A stretch of 64,000 nucleotides of DNA, taken from assembly GCA_938030095.1 (NCBI GenBank), contig CALHGK010000010.1:124001-188000 (forward strand). The letters are read 5' to 3'. The DNA comes from an uncultured Candidatus Saccharibacteria bacterium. GTDB taxonomy: Bacteria > Patescibacteriota > Saccharimonadia > Saccharimonadales > Saccharimonadaceae. Positions 25,941 through 32,852 of this stretch are shown one piece after another. The number at the start of each line of letters is the position of its first letter. Positions within the stretch are counted from its first letter, which is position 1. The notes beneath the pieces are model-generated. The model saw only the letters and a list, made by a program, of their open reading frames with translations. It searched no databases and was not told the DNA's origin. The position numbers and the translations under genes were made by a program.

Positions 25941-27410
25941 ATGAAACTGAAACGACTGATGATGCCGCTGCCGTATCGGCGTTTGGTGATCGCTTTTGTG
26001 GCGGGGTTTTGTGTGATGGTGTTTGAGCTGGTGGCGGCGCGGGTGATGTCGCCAGTGGTGGGGGCGTCGACGTATGTGTGGGCGAGTATTATTGGTGTCA
26101 TTATTGCGGCGATGAGCCTGGGTTACTGGCTGGGTGGCGTGCTAGCCGATATGCGCTCGCGCGATGGCGATGTGGCCTGGCTGCTGCTTGGGGCGGCGCT
26201 GCTGATGCTGACAATGCTGTGCCAATACCACGATATACTGCGGTGGGTGGCGCAGCTGCCGATCGATATCCGCCTGCAAGCTACGGTGGCGGCGAGCTTG
26301 CTCTTTGCGCCGACCAGCCTGGTACTGGGAGCAGTGAGTCCCTACCTGGTGGAGCGGCAGACAGAGACGCTGGCGCGAACGGGGCGGTCGGTGGCGTCAC
26401 TCAGTGCGGTGAATTCGATTGGTGGGATCGTTGGCACCTTTGCAGCGGGGTTTTTCTTGTTTGGCTGGCTGGGGATTCACGACGTGTTGGTGGTGCTTAT
26501 TAGTCTGCTCGTGCTGGCCAGCTGGCTGGTGGTGCCAGGCCAGCGCTGGCAGTGGCGCGTGGTGGTGAGTGTGCTGTGTGTGGGCTTGGCGCTGGGCTAT
26601 CGCGTGGCACCAGTGGTGCGAGCCCAGGCTGCGCAGACGATCGATACCGCGGCGGCGCACTACACACTCCAGCAATGGCATCGGCAGGATGGTGCGATTA
26701 TCCGGGGGATTGCCAGTGGCCCGGCCGGTGTACAGTCTGGTGTGGTGGTAGGGCAGCCGCAGCAGCTGCCATTTTGGTATACGCGCCAGATGATGCAGGC
26801 GGTGGAGCGCGCGCCGCAGCGCCAGCGCATTTTGGTGCTAGGTGGTGGAACCTTCACAGTGCCGCGCCTCCTTGCCCAGCGCTATCCACAAAGTCAGATT
26901 GATGTAGTAGAGATTGATCCAGGGCTCTTGCCGATTGCCCGCCAGTATTTTTATTATCGCGACCCAGCCAATGTGCGACTGATCTTCCAAGATGCGCGCG
27001 TCTTCCTTGAGCGCAGCACCGAGCAGTACGATATCGTGCTTGTTGATGTGTATAACGATGGTGATGTACCTGCCTCACTGGCAACACAAGAGTATGCTAC
27101 CGCACTCAAGCGGCATCTCCGCCCCCAGGCTCGTGTAGTGGTTAATATGATTGCCAGTCGCCAGCCAGCCTGCCAGCCACTGTTTGCTGCTCAGGATGCA
27201 CCGTATGCTGCTCTATTGGGGCAGGGGAGTTTCCGCTATGGGCGGGCAGATGGCTGGGAATATACTAATGTCGTGGCGACGTATGGTGGCGACACCGCTC
27301 ATCAGCCAGCTCCCTTCGCCAGCCAGCCGCCGTACCATGATGATTATGCTCCTCTCGAGCGATTGCGGCAGGAGTGCCGAGAGGTGTCTGAGCGTAATGC
27401 GCGCTCTTAG
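25941..27410 (+). CDS. Membrane spermidine-synthase-like protein
   Basis: 489 residues. The N-terminal half has about seven hydrophobic helices (from VIAFVAGFCVMVFELVAARV, a start typical of fused membrane spermine/spermidine synthases). The C-terminal half is a Rossmann-like methyltransferase fold with ILVLGGGTFTVPRLLA, VVEIDPGLLPIA and the catalytic-region DIVLVDVYNDGDVPA. It lacks an obvious decarboxylated-SAM pocket check by eye, so aminopropyltransferase activity is unproved. TACAAT ends 6 nt before the ATG (leaderless). The gene is bracketed by two direct copies of repeat family 1. Confidence 0.85.
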   Translation: MKLKRLMMPLPYRRLVIAFVAGFCVMVFELVAARVMSPVVGASTYVWASIIGVIIAAMSLGYWLGGVLADMRSRDGDVAWLLLGAALLMLTMLCQYHDILRWVAQLPIDIRLQATVAASLLFAPTSLVLGAVSPYLVERQTETLARTGRSVASLSAVNSIGGIVGTFAAGFFLFGWLGIHDVLVVLISLLVLASWLVVPGQRWQWRVVVSVLCVGLALGYRVAPVVRAQAAQTIDTAAAHYTLQQWHRQDGAIIRGIASGPAGVQSGVVVGQPQQLPFWYTRQMMQAVERAPQRQRILVLGGGTFTVPRLLAQRYPQSQIDVVEIDPGLLPIARQYFYYRDPANVRLIFQDARVFLERSTEQYDIVLVDVYNDGDVPASLATQEYATALKRHLRPQARVVVNMIASRQPACQPLFAAQDAPYAALLGQGSFRYGRADGWEYTNVVATYGGDTAHQPAPFASQPPYHDDYAPLERLRQECREVSERNARS

Positions 27411-27444
27411 TGACGTACACTCGTTAGTTAATGCGCTGTATTTT

Positions 27445-27587
27445 CTCACGCTCACCCTCCCCACACTCCCTCCGATAGATCGCTATAAGGGTCGATGTCT
27501 CCCAGACATCGGCCTCTTGCGCTGGGCTGAAAATTGGTCATTACGACCGGTTTTTATACTCTATCGGAGGGAGTAGTGCGAGAGATA
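27445..27587 (+). repeat. Structured repeat family 1, copy b
   Basis: Hairpin 1: GGTCGATGTC-TCCCA-GACATCGGCC. Hairpin 2: TGGTC-ATTAC-GACCG. Outer perfect 15-bp stem ACTCCCTCCGATAGA (27465-27479) with TCTATCGGAGGGAGT (27560-27574). Directly downstream of the spermidine-synthase-like gene. Confidence 0.8.
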
Positions 27588-27641
27588 GTTTGCGCTAGTG
27601 GCGGTAAGCCATTATCAAAATTATTTACTATACACCAAGCT

Positions 27642-27747
27642 GCTCTATCGCCAGACAAGAAAATATTTGGAGGCCAGCCACTCAGCGAGCGGAAAATCAC
27701 TATAGTATAATCTGGCCGGAACATTTTCGGTCTGGTGATAGAGTGGC
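27642..27747 (+). repeat. Structured repeat family 2, copy a
   Basis: Outer 14-bp stem CTCTATCGCCAGAC/GTCTGGTGATAGAG, then GAAAAT/ATTTTC and GGCCAG/CTGGCC stems, and a ~34-nt apical loop with AGCGGAA. Shares long stretches with 31884-31996 (opposite strand) and 27765-27850. Confidence 0.8.
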
Positions 27748-27764
27748 ATAGCTGCTGCTTCATA

Positions 27765-27850
27765 ATATTCTGGCACGGATAGTGCAATAGAGCTCTACCC
27801 GCGTGCACTAACGCTGGCCTCCAGATATTCTCTCGCACGAGGCTATGGTG
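27765..27850 (-). repeat. Structured repeat family 2, copy b (diverged)
   Basis: On the - strand it keeps GAATATCTGGAGGCCAGCG and a weaker right half (TGCCAGAATATT). Its apical region carries its own TAGTGCA/TGCACTA stem. It lies head to head with copy a, so the 20-nt left halves of the two could pair with each other. Confidence 0.65.
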
Positions 27851-27908
27851 TGCCACCAGCACCCACAGAGGTCACTCACAAAATCGGTTGTAGTTTTCAC
27901 AAAACCCC

Positions 27909-27938
27909 TTGCCAAGCACCACATCTGGCGTCTATAGT
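27909..27938 (+). promoter_or_regulatory. Likely nrdA promoter
   Basis: TTGCCA and TATAGT separated by 18 bp; start of transcription expected near 27945. Confidence 0.5.
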
Positions 27939-27948
27939 AGGATACAGA

Positions 27949-27964
27949 CGCTACATATATAGCG
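27949..27964. promoter_or_regulatory. Palindrome CGCTA-N6-TAGCG just downstream of the nrdA promoter
   Basis: CGCTACATATATAGCG. Similar half-sites with a 4-nt spacer occur at 32453. Placement over the transcription start suits a repressor; spacing differs from a standard NrdR box. Confidence 0.45.
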
Positions 27965-28068
27965 AGCACACATAAACACGGGAGAGACAAACAATACAGC
28001 TTGGCTCCAGGCGTGCCCTGGTGGCTGGTTTTGTGCACCGTATAGTAAGGAGCCCAAGGGGAGGGATG

Positions 28069-30507
28069 ATGACAATTCATATTACCAAGCGCGATGGCAC
28101 GACCGAGCCATTCGACACAACCAAGATAAATGCCGCGTTGCTGGCAGCAAGCCAGGGGGTGGCCGACCCGCTGCAGAAGATCGTGCAGATTGCCAGTGAG
28201 CTGCAGCTAACGCTCTTTGATGGGATGACGACCAAGCAGCTGGAGGAGACACTCATCCAGACGACGGTGCAGAATATTAAGGATGACCCAGACTACGACA
28301 CGATTGCGGCGCGCCTGCTGCTGGGCACGATCTACCGCGATTTGCTCGGCGTATATACCACTGATGAAGAGCTGCGCCAGCGTCACGCTGAGGCCTTCCC
28401 GCGCTATATTCGTCAGGCAGTGGCCGACGGTTTGCTTGACCCCCGCATGGAAGATGAGGCGATCTTCGACCTTGAGCGCCTGGCTGCTGCGCTTGACCCG
28501 AGTAAAGATAAACTCAGCAAATACCTTGGTGTGGTGACCAACCGCAACCGCTACGCCCTGCGCAAGCAAAACGGCGAACCGCTCGAAGTGCCGCAGTTTA
28601 CTACTATGCGCATCGCCATGGGTCTGAGCTACAATGAGGAACACCCGACTGAGGCAGCCATTGAGTTTTACCAGCACATGGCTAATCTCGAGTACAGCCC
28701 GGGTGGGAGCACCCGCGTTAATGCTGGTGGACTGTTCCCACAGCTGAGCAACTGCTTCGTCATGGAAGTGCAGGATGATATGGAGTCGATTGCCAAGAGT
28801 GTGCGCGATACAATGTGGATTGCCAAAGGGACGGGCGGCATTGGTATTAGTTTTACCAAGCTGCGGGCGGCAGGTAGCCCAGTCAAGACAACTAACACAA
28901 CAAGTACCGGGCCAATCCCCTTTATGAAGATGGTCGACACGGCACTGTTTGCGGTGTCACGCAAGGGTAAAAAGATGGGCGCAGCGGCTGTGTATATGGA
29001 GAACTGGCACATCGATTTTAGAGAATTCATCGACCTCCGCTCGAACTCCGGCGACCCGTATTTGCGGACACGCTATCTCGACACAGCGGTGTTTATTAGC
29101 GATGAATTTATGCGCCGGGTGCAGGCGGATGAAGACTGGTATCTCTTCGACCCAGCTGAAGTGAGTGACCTCAGTGAGCTGTATGGCGCAGCCTTTGCCA
29201 AGCGGTATGCCTATTACATCACCCAGGCCGAAGCGGGCAAACTGCGCGCTTATGACAAGCTGCCTGCTCGCCAGCAATTCCACAGAATTCTGAGTAGCTT
29301 ACAGGCGACCGGCCACCCATGGCTCACCTGGAAGGATGCTATCAATCTCCGTGCGCTTAACAATAATACTGGTACTATTCATCTTAGTAACCTCTGTACA
29401 GAGATCACTTTGCCGCAAGACGAGCGCAATATTGCGGTATGCAATCTGGTGAGTATTAACCTCAGCGCCTTCCTGGATGACGCGACCAAGACGTGGGATT
29501 GGCCACGGCTCGAGCGGGCGACGCGCTCAGCCACGCGGCAGCTTGATAACCTTGTAGACATTACCACAACACCCATCCCCGAGGCGATGAATAGCAATTT
29601 GCAAAACCGCGCGATTGGCCTGGGCTTTATGGGCCTGGCCGATGTGCTAGAAAAACTCGAGCTCAGCTACGAATCTGAGGCGGCGTATGAGCTGATCGAT
29701 CAGCTGGCGGAGTTTATTAGCTACTACGCCATCGACGAGTCGGCTGAGCTAGCGGTGACGCGTGGTAGCTACCCCAACTTTGCGGGCAGTGGCTGGAGTA
29801 AGGGGGAATTGCCTATCGACACGATCGACCGGCTTGGCGCGCAGCGGGGTGAGGCAGTGGCGATTAATACCACTCGCCGCCTCGACTGGGAGGCGCTGCG
29901 CCCCAAGGTGAGGCGCGGCATGCGCAATGCCACGCTGATGGCTATCGCTCCCACCGCCAATATCTCGCATGTGACGGGCACCACCCCAGGGATCGACCCG
30001 CAATTTAGCCAAATCTTTAGCCGGAGCACGCTCAATGGCAAGTTCCTCGAGGTTAATGCCAACCTTGTGCGCAAGCTCAAAGCACTCGGCCTGTGGGAGG
30101 AGCTTAAGGATGAGCTGCTTACTAACCAAGGCGACATCCAGCACATGGAGCAGATCCCCCAGGCGGTGCGCGATGTGTATAAGACGAGTTTTCAGCTGAG
30201 CCCGTATGCCTTCATTGAGGTGGCAGCCCGCGCTCAGAAGTGGGTCGATCAAGCGATTAGCCGCAATATGTACTTAGAATCGCGTAATATCGAGGAGTAT
30301 ATTACGATCTACAGCGAAGCCTGGCGCCGCGGCCTGAAAACGACGTATTATTTGCACGTGAAGCCACGCCACCAGTCCGAGCAGGTCTCCATTCGCGCTA
30401 ACAAAACCGAACAAAAACTTCACCAAGACGCCAAGCGCGTGGGCTTTGGTGGCTTCTACCGCGCACGCAAGAAGCAGGAGGAAGGGAAGGGGAAGGAGAA
30501 GGAATAG
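28069..30507 (+). CDS. nrdA: Ribonucleoside-diphosphate reductase, large (alpha) subunit
   Basis: 812 residues. N-terminal ATP-cone (TKRDGTTEPFDTTKINAALLAA), then the ten-stranded barrel with the class I cysteines: SNCFVM, NLCTEI (thiyl radical cysteine), and IAVCNLVSINL; substrate-loop GLGFMGLADVLEKL; radical-transfer region PYAFIEVAARAQKW...SRNMYL. Reduces ribonucleotides to deoxyribonucleotides with the NrdB subunit. The usual C-terminal tail with a redox-active cysteine pair is missing: the protein ends in a Lys/Glu-rich stretch. Start at 28069 by spacing from GGGGAGGG; ATG 28066 is a close alternative. Confidence 0.97.
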   Translation: MTIHITKRDGTTEPFDTTKINAALLAASQGVADPLQKIVQIASELQLTLFDGMTTKQLEETLIQTTVQNIKDDPDYDTIAARLLLGTIYRDLLGVYTTDEELRQRHAEAFPRYIRQAVADGLLDPRMEDEAIFDLERLAAALDPSKDKLSKYLGVVTNRNRYALRKQNGEPLEVPQFTTMRIAMGLSYNEEHPTEAAIEFYQHMANLEYSPGGSTRVNAGGLFPQLSNCFVMEVQDDMESIAKSVRDTMWIAKGTGGIGISFTKLRAAGSPVKTTNTTSTGPIPFMKMVDTALFAVSRKGKKMGAAAVYMENWHIDFREFIDLRSNSGDPYLRTRYLDTAVFISDEFMRRVQADEDWYLFDPAEVSDLSELYGAAFAKRYAYYITQAEAGKLRAYDKLPARQQFHRILSSLQATGHPWLTWKDAINLRALNNNTGTIHLSNLCTEITLPQDERNIAVCNLVSINLSAFLDDATKTWDWPRLERATRSATRQLDNLVDITTTPIPEAMNSNLQNRAIGLGFMGLADVLEKLELSYESEAAYELIDQLAEFISYYAIDESAELAVTRGSYPNFAGSGWSKGELPIDTIDRLGAQRGEAVAINTTRRLDWEALRPKVRRGMRNATLMAIAPTANISHVTGTTPGIDPQFSQIFSRSTLNGKFLEVNANLVRKLKALGLWEELKDELLTNQGDIQHMEQIPQAVRDVYKTSFQLSPYAFIEVAARAQKWVDQAISRNMYLESRNIEEYITIYSEAWRRGLKTTYYLHVKPRHQSEQVSIRANKTEQKLHQDAKRVGFGGFYRARKKQEEGKGKEKE

Positions 30508-30508
30508 T

Positions 30509-30802
30509 ATGACGCATGAAGGAAAAACGGGAGTAGCGAGCGAACAAAGCACGATAGACTTTGCTGAGTTGTCACTTGCGGAGCGAGCAAAATTGGCCAC
30601 CCTGAGTGTGAGCTATGGTGTTGGTGCTGCAGCAATTACAAGGGCAGACCACACAGAACCAACATGTTATATACAATATACCCTTGATGCCGGCCTGAAC
30701 CCACCACTCTTCCCAGTACCGCAAACAGAGAAAAAATCAAGCCAGCCAGATAACAGTTCTGTAGCTGAGCGTCACCCAGCAGATATGGAACCAGAAATAT
30801 AA
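30509..30802 (+). CDS. Small protein between nrdA and nrdB, unknown function
   Basis: 97 residues, soluble, no family recognised. Contains LSLAERAKLATLSVSYGVGAAAIT and PTCYIQYTLDAGLNPPLFPVP, with one cysteine, and a polar tail. AAGGAG Shine-Dalgarno overlaps the end of nrdA; the ATG begins two bases after the nrdA stop codon, so expression is coupled with nrdA. Placement suggests a role in reductase assembly, maintenance or control, but nothing in the sequence shows this. Confidence 0.7.
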   Translation: MTHEGKTGVASEQSTIDFAELSLAERAKLATLSVSYGVGAAAITRADHTEPTCYIQYTLDAGLNPPLFPVPQTEKKSSQPDNSSVAERHPADMEPEI

Positions 30803-30854
30803 GCCTAGACAATATAATAATTAATTCGTTTTTTACAAAAACAAGGAGGTAATA

Positions 30855-31832
30855 ATGGGCATTTTAGGATCGGGCGTACGCGATGGCTTGCAGCTCAAGC
30901 CGGTGCGCTATGACTGGGCGTATCGCCTGTACAACCAAGCGGTGGCCAACACGTGGTTCCCTAATGAGGTGCAGCTGAGCCAGGATTTGGCGGATTTTGA
31001 GAAATTGAGTGAGGACGAAAAGCACGCCCTCAAGACGGTGATTAGCTACCTTAATCCTAACGAGCTGCTGATTAATAAGTCGCTGGCTTTTGGTATTTAC
31101 CCTTGTGTGAATGCCGCCGAGTGCCACCTGTATCTTTCGAAGCAGATGTGGGAAGAGGCGAATCACTTTATGACGTTCGAGTATATTATCGAGACCTTCC
31201 CGTTTGACCGTGAAGAAATTTATGCGGCGGGCTGGGGCAAAAAATCCCTGGCAGATAAAGCCGCCTTCCAGACCAAATACGTCACGCGCATGATGGAGGA
31301 GCGCCCGGATGTGACGACGCTGGAGGGCAAGAAGGACTTTGTGCGCAACCTGGTGGCGTATAACATCGTGCTAGAGGGGATCTGGTTCTACAGTGGCTTT
31401 ATGGTGGGGATGAGCTTCCGCCGGCGCAATCTGCTGCGCAACGTCGGCACGCTGCTGGACTGGGTGACGAAGGATGAGAACCTACACCTGGAGTTTGGCA
31501 TTAACCTGCTGCTGACGATTCTGCACGAAAACCCGGATCTACAAACCGAGGAATTTGCCGACGAAATCCGCAGCCTGATCCTGGAAGCCGTTGAGCTCGA
31601 GAAGGCGTATAACAAAGACATGCTGCCGCGCGGCATCCTGGGCCTAAACGCCGACTACGTCAACCAATACGTGATGTATATGACCGACCGGCGACTGGAA
31701 GAGCTGGGCTTTGAACCGGAATACAACGTCACCAACCCAGCCAAGTGGATGGCCGCCGCCAACGACACGCTGGAGCTGGTGAACTTCTTCGAGAGCACCA
31801 ATACGAGTTATGAGGTGAATACGACGAAGTAG
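30855..31832 (+). CDS. nrdB: Ribonucleotide reductase small (beta) subunit, class Ic-type residues
   Basis: 325 residues, ferritin-like R2. Metal ligands can be placed as E70, E101, H104, E174, E208 and H211 (motifs WEEANHF, LEGIWFY, KDENLH). The position of the radical tyrosine (four after H104) is Phe108, and the first ligand is Glu rather than Asp. The Chlamydia trachomatis class Ic enzyme has both changes and, as I recall its numbering, the same spacings, and uses a Mn/Fe centre instead of a tyrosyl radical. Strong AAGGAGG Shine-Dalgarno; third gene of the nrdA operon. Confidence 0.95.
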   Translation: MGILGSGVRDGLQLKPVRYDWAYRLYNQAVANTWFPNEVQLSQDLADFEKLSEDEKHALKTVISYLNPNELLINKSLAFGIYPCVNAAECHLYLSKQMWEEANHFMTFEYIIETFPFDREEIYAAGWGKKSLADKAAFQTKYVTRMMEERPDVTTLEGKKDFVRNLVAYNIVLEGIWFYSGFMVGMSFRRRNLLRNVGTLLDWVTKDENLHLEFGINLLLTILHENPDLQTEEFADEIRSLILEAVELEKAYNKDMLPRGILGLNADYVNQYVMYMTDRRLEELGFEPEYNVTNPAKWMAAANDTLELVNFFESTNTSYEVNTTK

Positions 31833-31883
31833 TAGATATTGGCAAAACAGAAAGACCTTACCAGTCTACCGGTCTTACGGGAG

Positions 31884-31996
31884 CTCTCACTCCATCACCA
31901 GACCGAAAATGTTCCGGCCAGAGTATACAGCAGAGCTCTTCCGCTTGTTTGGTCGCTGGCCTCCAGATATTTTCTTGTCTGGCAATGAAGTGAGAG
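31884..31996 (-). repeat. Structured repeat family 2, copy c
   Basis: On the - strand: CTCTCAC...CCAGAC / GTCTGG...GTGAGAG outer stem, AAGAAAAT...ACATTTTC, GGCCAG/CTGGCC, and AGCGGAAGAGCTC in the loop. Outer stem bases differ from copy a at several positions but still pair. Lies between nrdB and the FMN-binding-type gene. Confidence 0.8.
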
Positions 31997-32055
31997 CGGC
32001 CCACTGATACAACAAACAATATTCGCAAATTAGATACGAAAGGAATATAGCCATC

Positions 32056-32451
32056 ATGAATACTCTTACACACACCATTCTCGATACCGTGCCAGTTGGT
32101 GCGCTGGCTACGGTGAATCGCGACCGCACACCGCTGGTGACGCCGCTGCACTTTGTGCGGGTGGGGGATATGATCGCCTGGCTGTCAGATCAAGAGGCGC
32201 GCCACTCGCACAACGCCTTTCGCACTGGGCGGGCAGAGTTTGTAGTATGGAATGATGCCAAGCAGGCCGTCTATCTCCACACTACAGTGCGCGAAGCCCG
32301 CGAGGACGAGGTTGCGGCTATTACCGAGGCGTATACGGCTAAGCTGGGAAATTTTCGCCCCCAGTGCACGCAGCCGCAGTGGTATGTTGCACCGATTGGC
32401 CAGCTGGATAATAATTCCACAACAGAAAATTGGGTGCATTACCTTGCGTAA
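32056..32451 (+). CDS. Pyridoxamine 5'-phosphate oxidase-like (FMN-binding split-barrel) protein
   Basis: 131 residues. Matches the small PNPOx-like family: the opening LDTVPVGALATVNRDRTPLVTPLHFVRVGDMIAWLSD is the classical first strands, followed by VVWNDAKQAVYLHTTVREA. Such proteins bind FMN, F420 or heme and often act as reductases of unknown substrate; activity here is unknown. AAAGGA Shine-Dalgarno before the ATG at 32056. Confidence 0.8.
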   Translation: MNTLTHTILDTVPVGALATVNRDRTPLVTPLHFVRVGDMIAWLSDQEARHSHNAFRTGRAEFVVWNDAKQAVYLHTTVREAREDEVAAITEAYTAKLGNFRPQCTQPQWYVAPIGQLDNNSTTENWVHYLA

Positions 32452-32452
32452 A

Positions 32453-32468
32453 ACGCTATATATAGCGT
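32453..32468. promoter_or_regulatory. NrdR-box-like perfect palindrome
   Basis: ACGCTATATATAGCGT: a 16-bp perfect palindrome agreeing with the NrdR consensus (ACACWATATATWGTGT) at 14 of 16 positions, the two differences being symmetrical. It lies just ahead of a TATAAT (about 32480) for the following small gene. Confidence 0.6.
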
Positions 32469-32509
32469 AGAATAGACATTATAATCACAACGGGTCGGGA
32501 GTAATTATT

Positions 32510-32749
32510 ATGACACAAACTACAGCAACAATAACACCAATCACAGATACAACAACGACAACCACCACGCAGGCACAGACTACCAAGCCCCAGCTGACGG
32601 ACGATATGACGCTCGAGGAAAAGCTCGATGCTATCGAGCAGGCACTGCTGGCTGCTCAGCAGGTTGCCGTCGACCAAGCAGCGGCGAGTGGCACTCCTGT
32701 TATTATGCCAGATCCAGCGGAGCTAACCATGTGCGAGGGCTGCCAATAG
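32510..32749 (+). CDS. Small protein ending in a CxxC tail (possible detached NrdA redox tail)
   Basis: 79 residues. Thr-rich start (ITDTTTTTTTQAQTT), one helix (TLEEKLDAIEQALLAAQQVAV), and the ending MPDPAELTMCEGCQ. The last residues look like the C-terminal end of many class I NrdA proteins, which carry a cysteine pair (CxxC or CxxxxC) that re-reduces the active site; the NrdA of this window lacks one. GGGAG Shine-Dalgarno and an NrdR-box-like palindrome upstream support a link with ribonucleotide reduction. A different thiol or metal role cannot be excluded. Confidence 0.65.
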   Translation: MTQTTATITPITDTTTTTTTQAQTTKPQLTDDMTLEEKLDAIEQALLAAQQVAVDQAAASGTPVIMPDPAELTMCEGCQ

Positions 32750-32776
32750 GTGGCGCGTATCAATAACCAGCAAAAG

Positions 32777-32798
32777 CCAGCTACCAGGCTGGTTTTTT
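32777..32798 (+). terminator. Terminator after the CxxC-tail gene
   Basis: CCAGC/GCTGG stem followed by six T. Confidence 0.8.
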
Positions 32799-32852
32799 GC
32801 TAGTATACTGCTTATGGATACATGCTACAATAGAACGCGAGAGGGAGATTGT

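Noticed and set aside
27642..27850. Adenosylcobalamin riboswitch controlling ribonucleotide reductase
   Set aside because: No B12-box-like conserved core; copies exist also downstream of nrdB in the opposite orientation, unlike a cis riboswitch.
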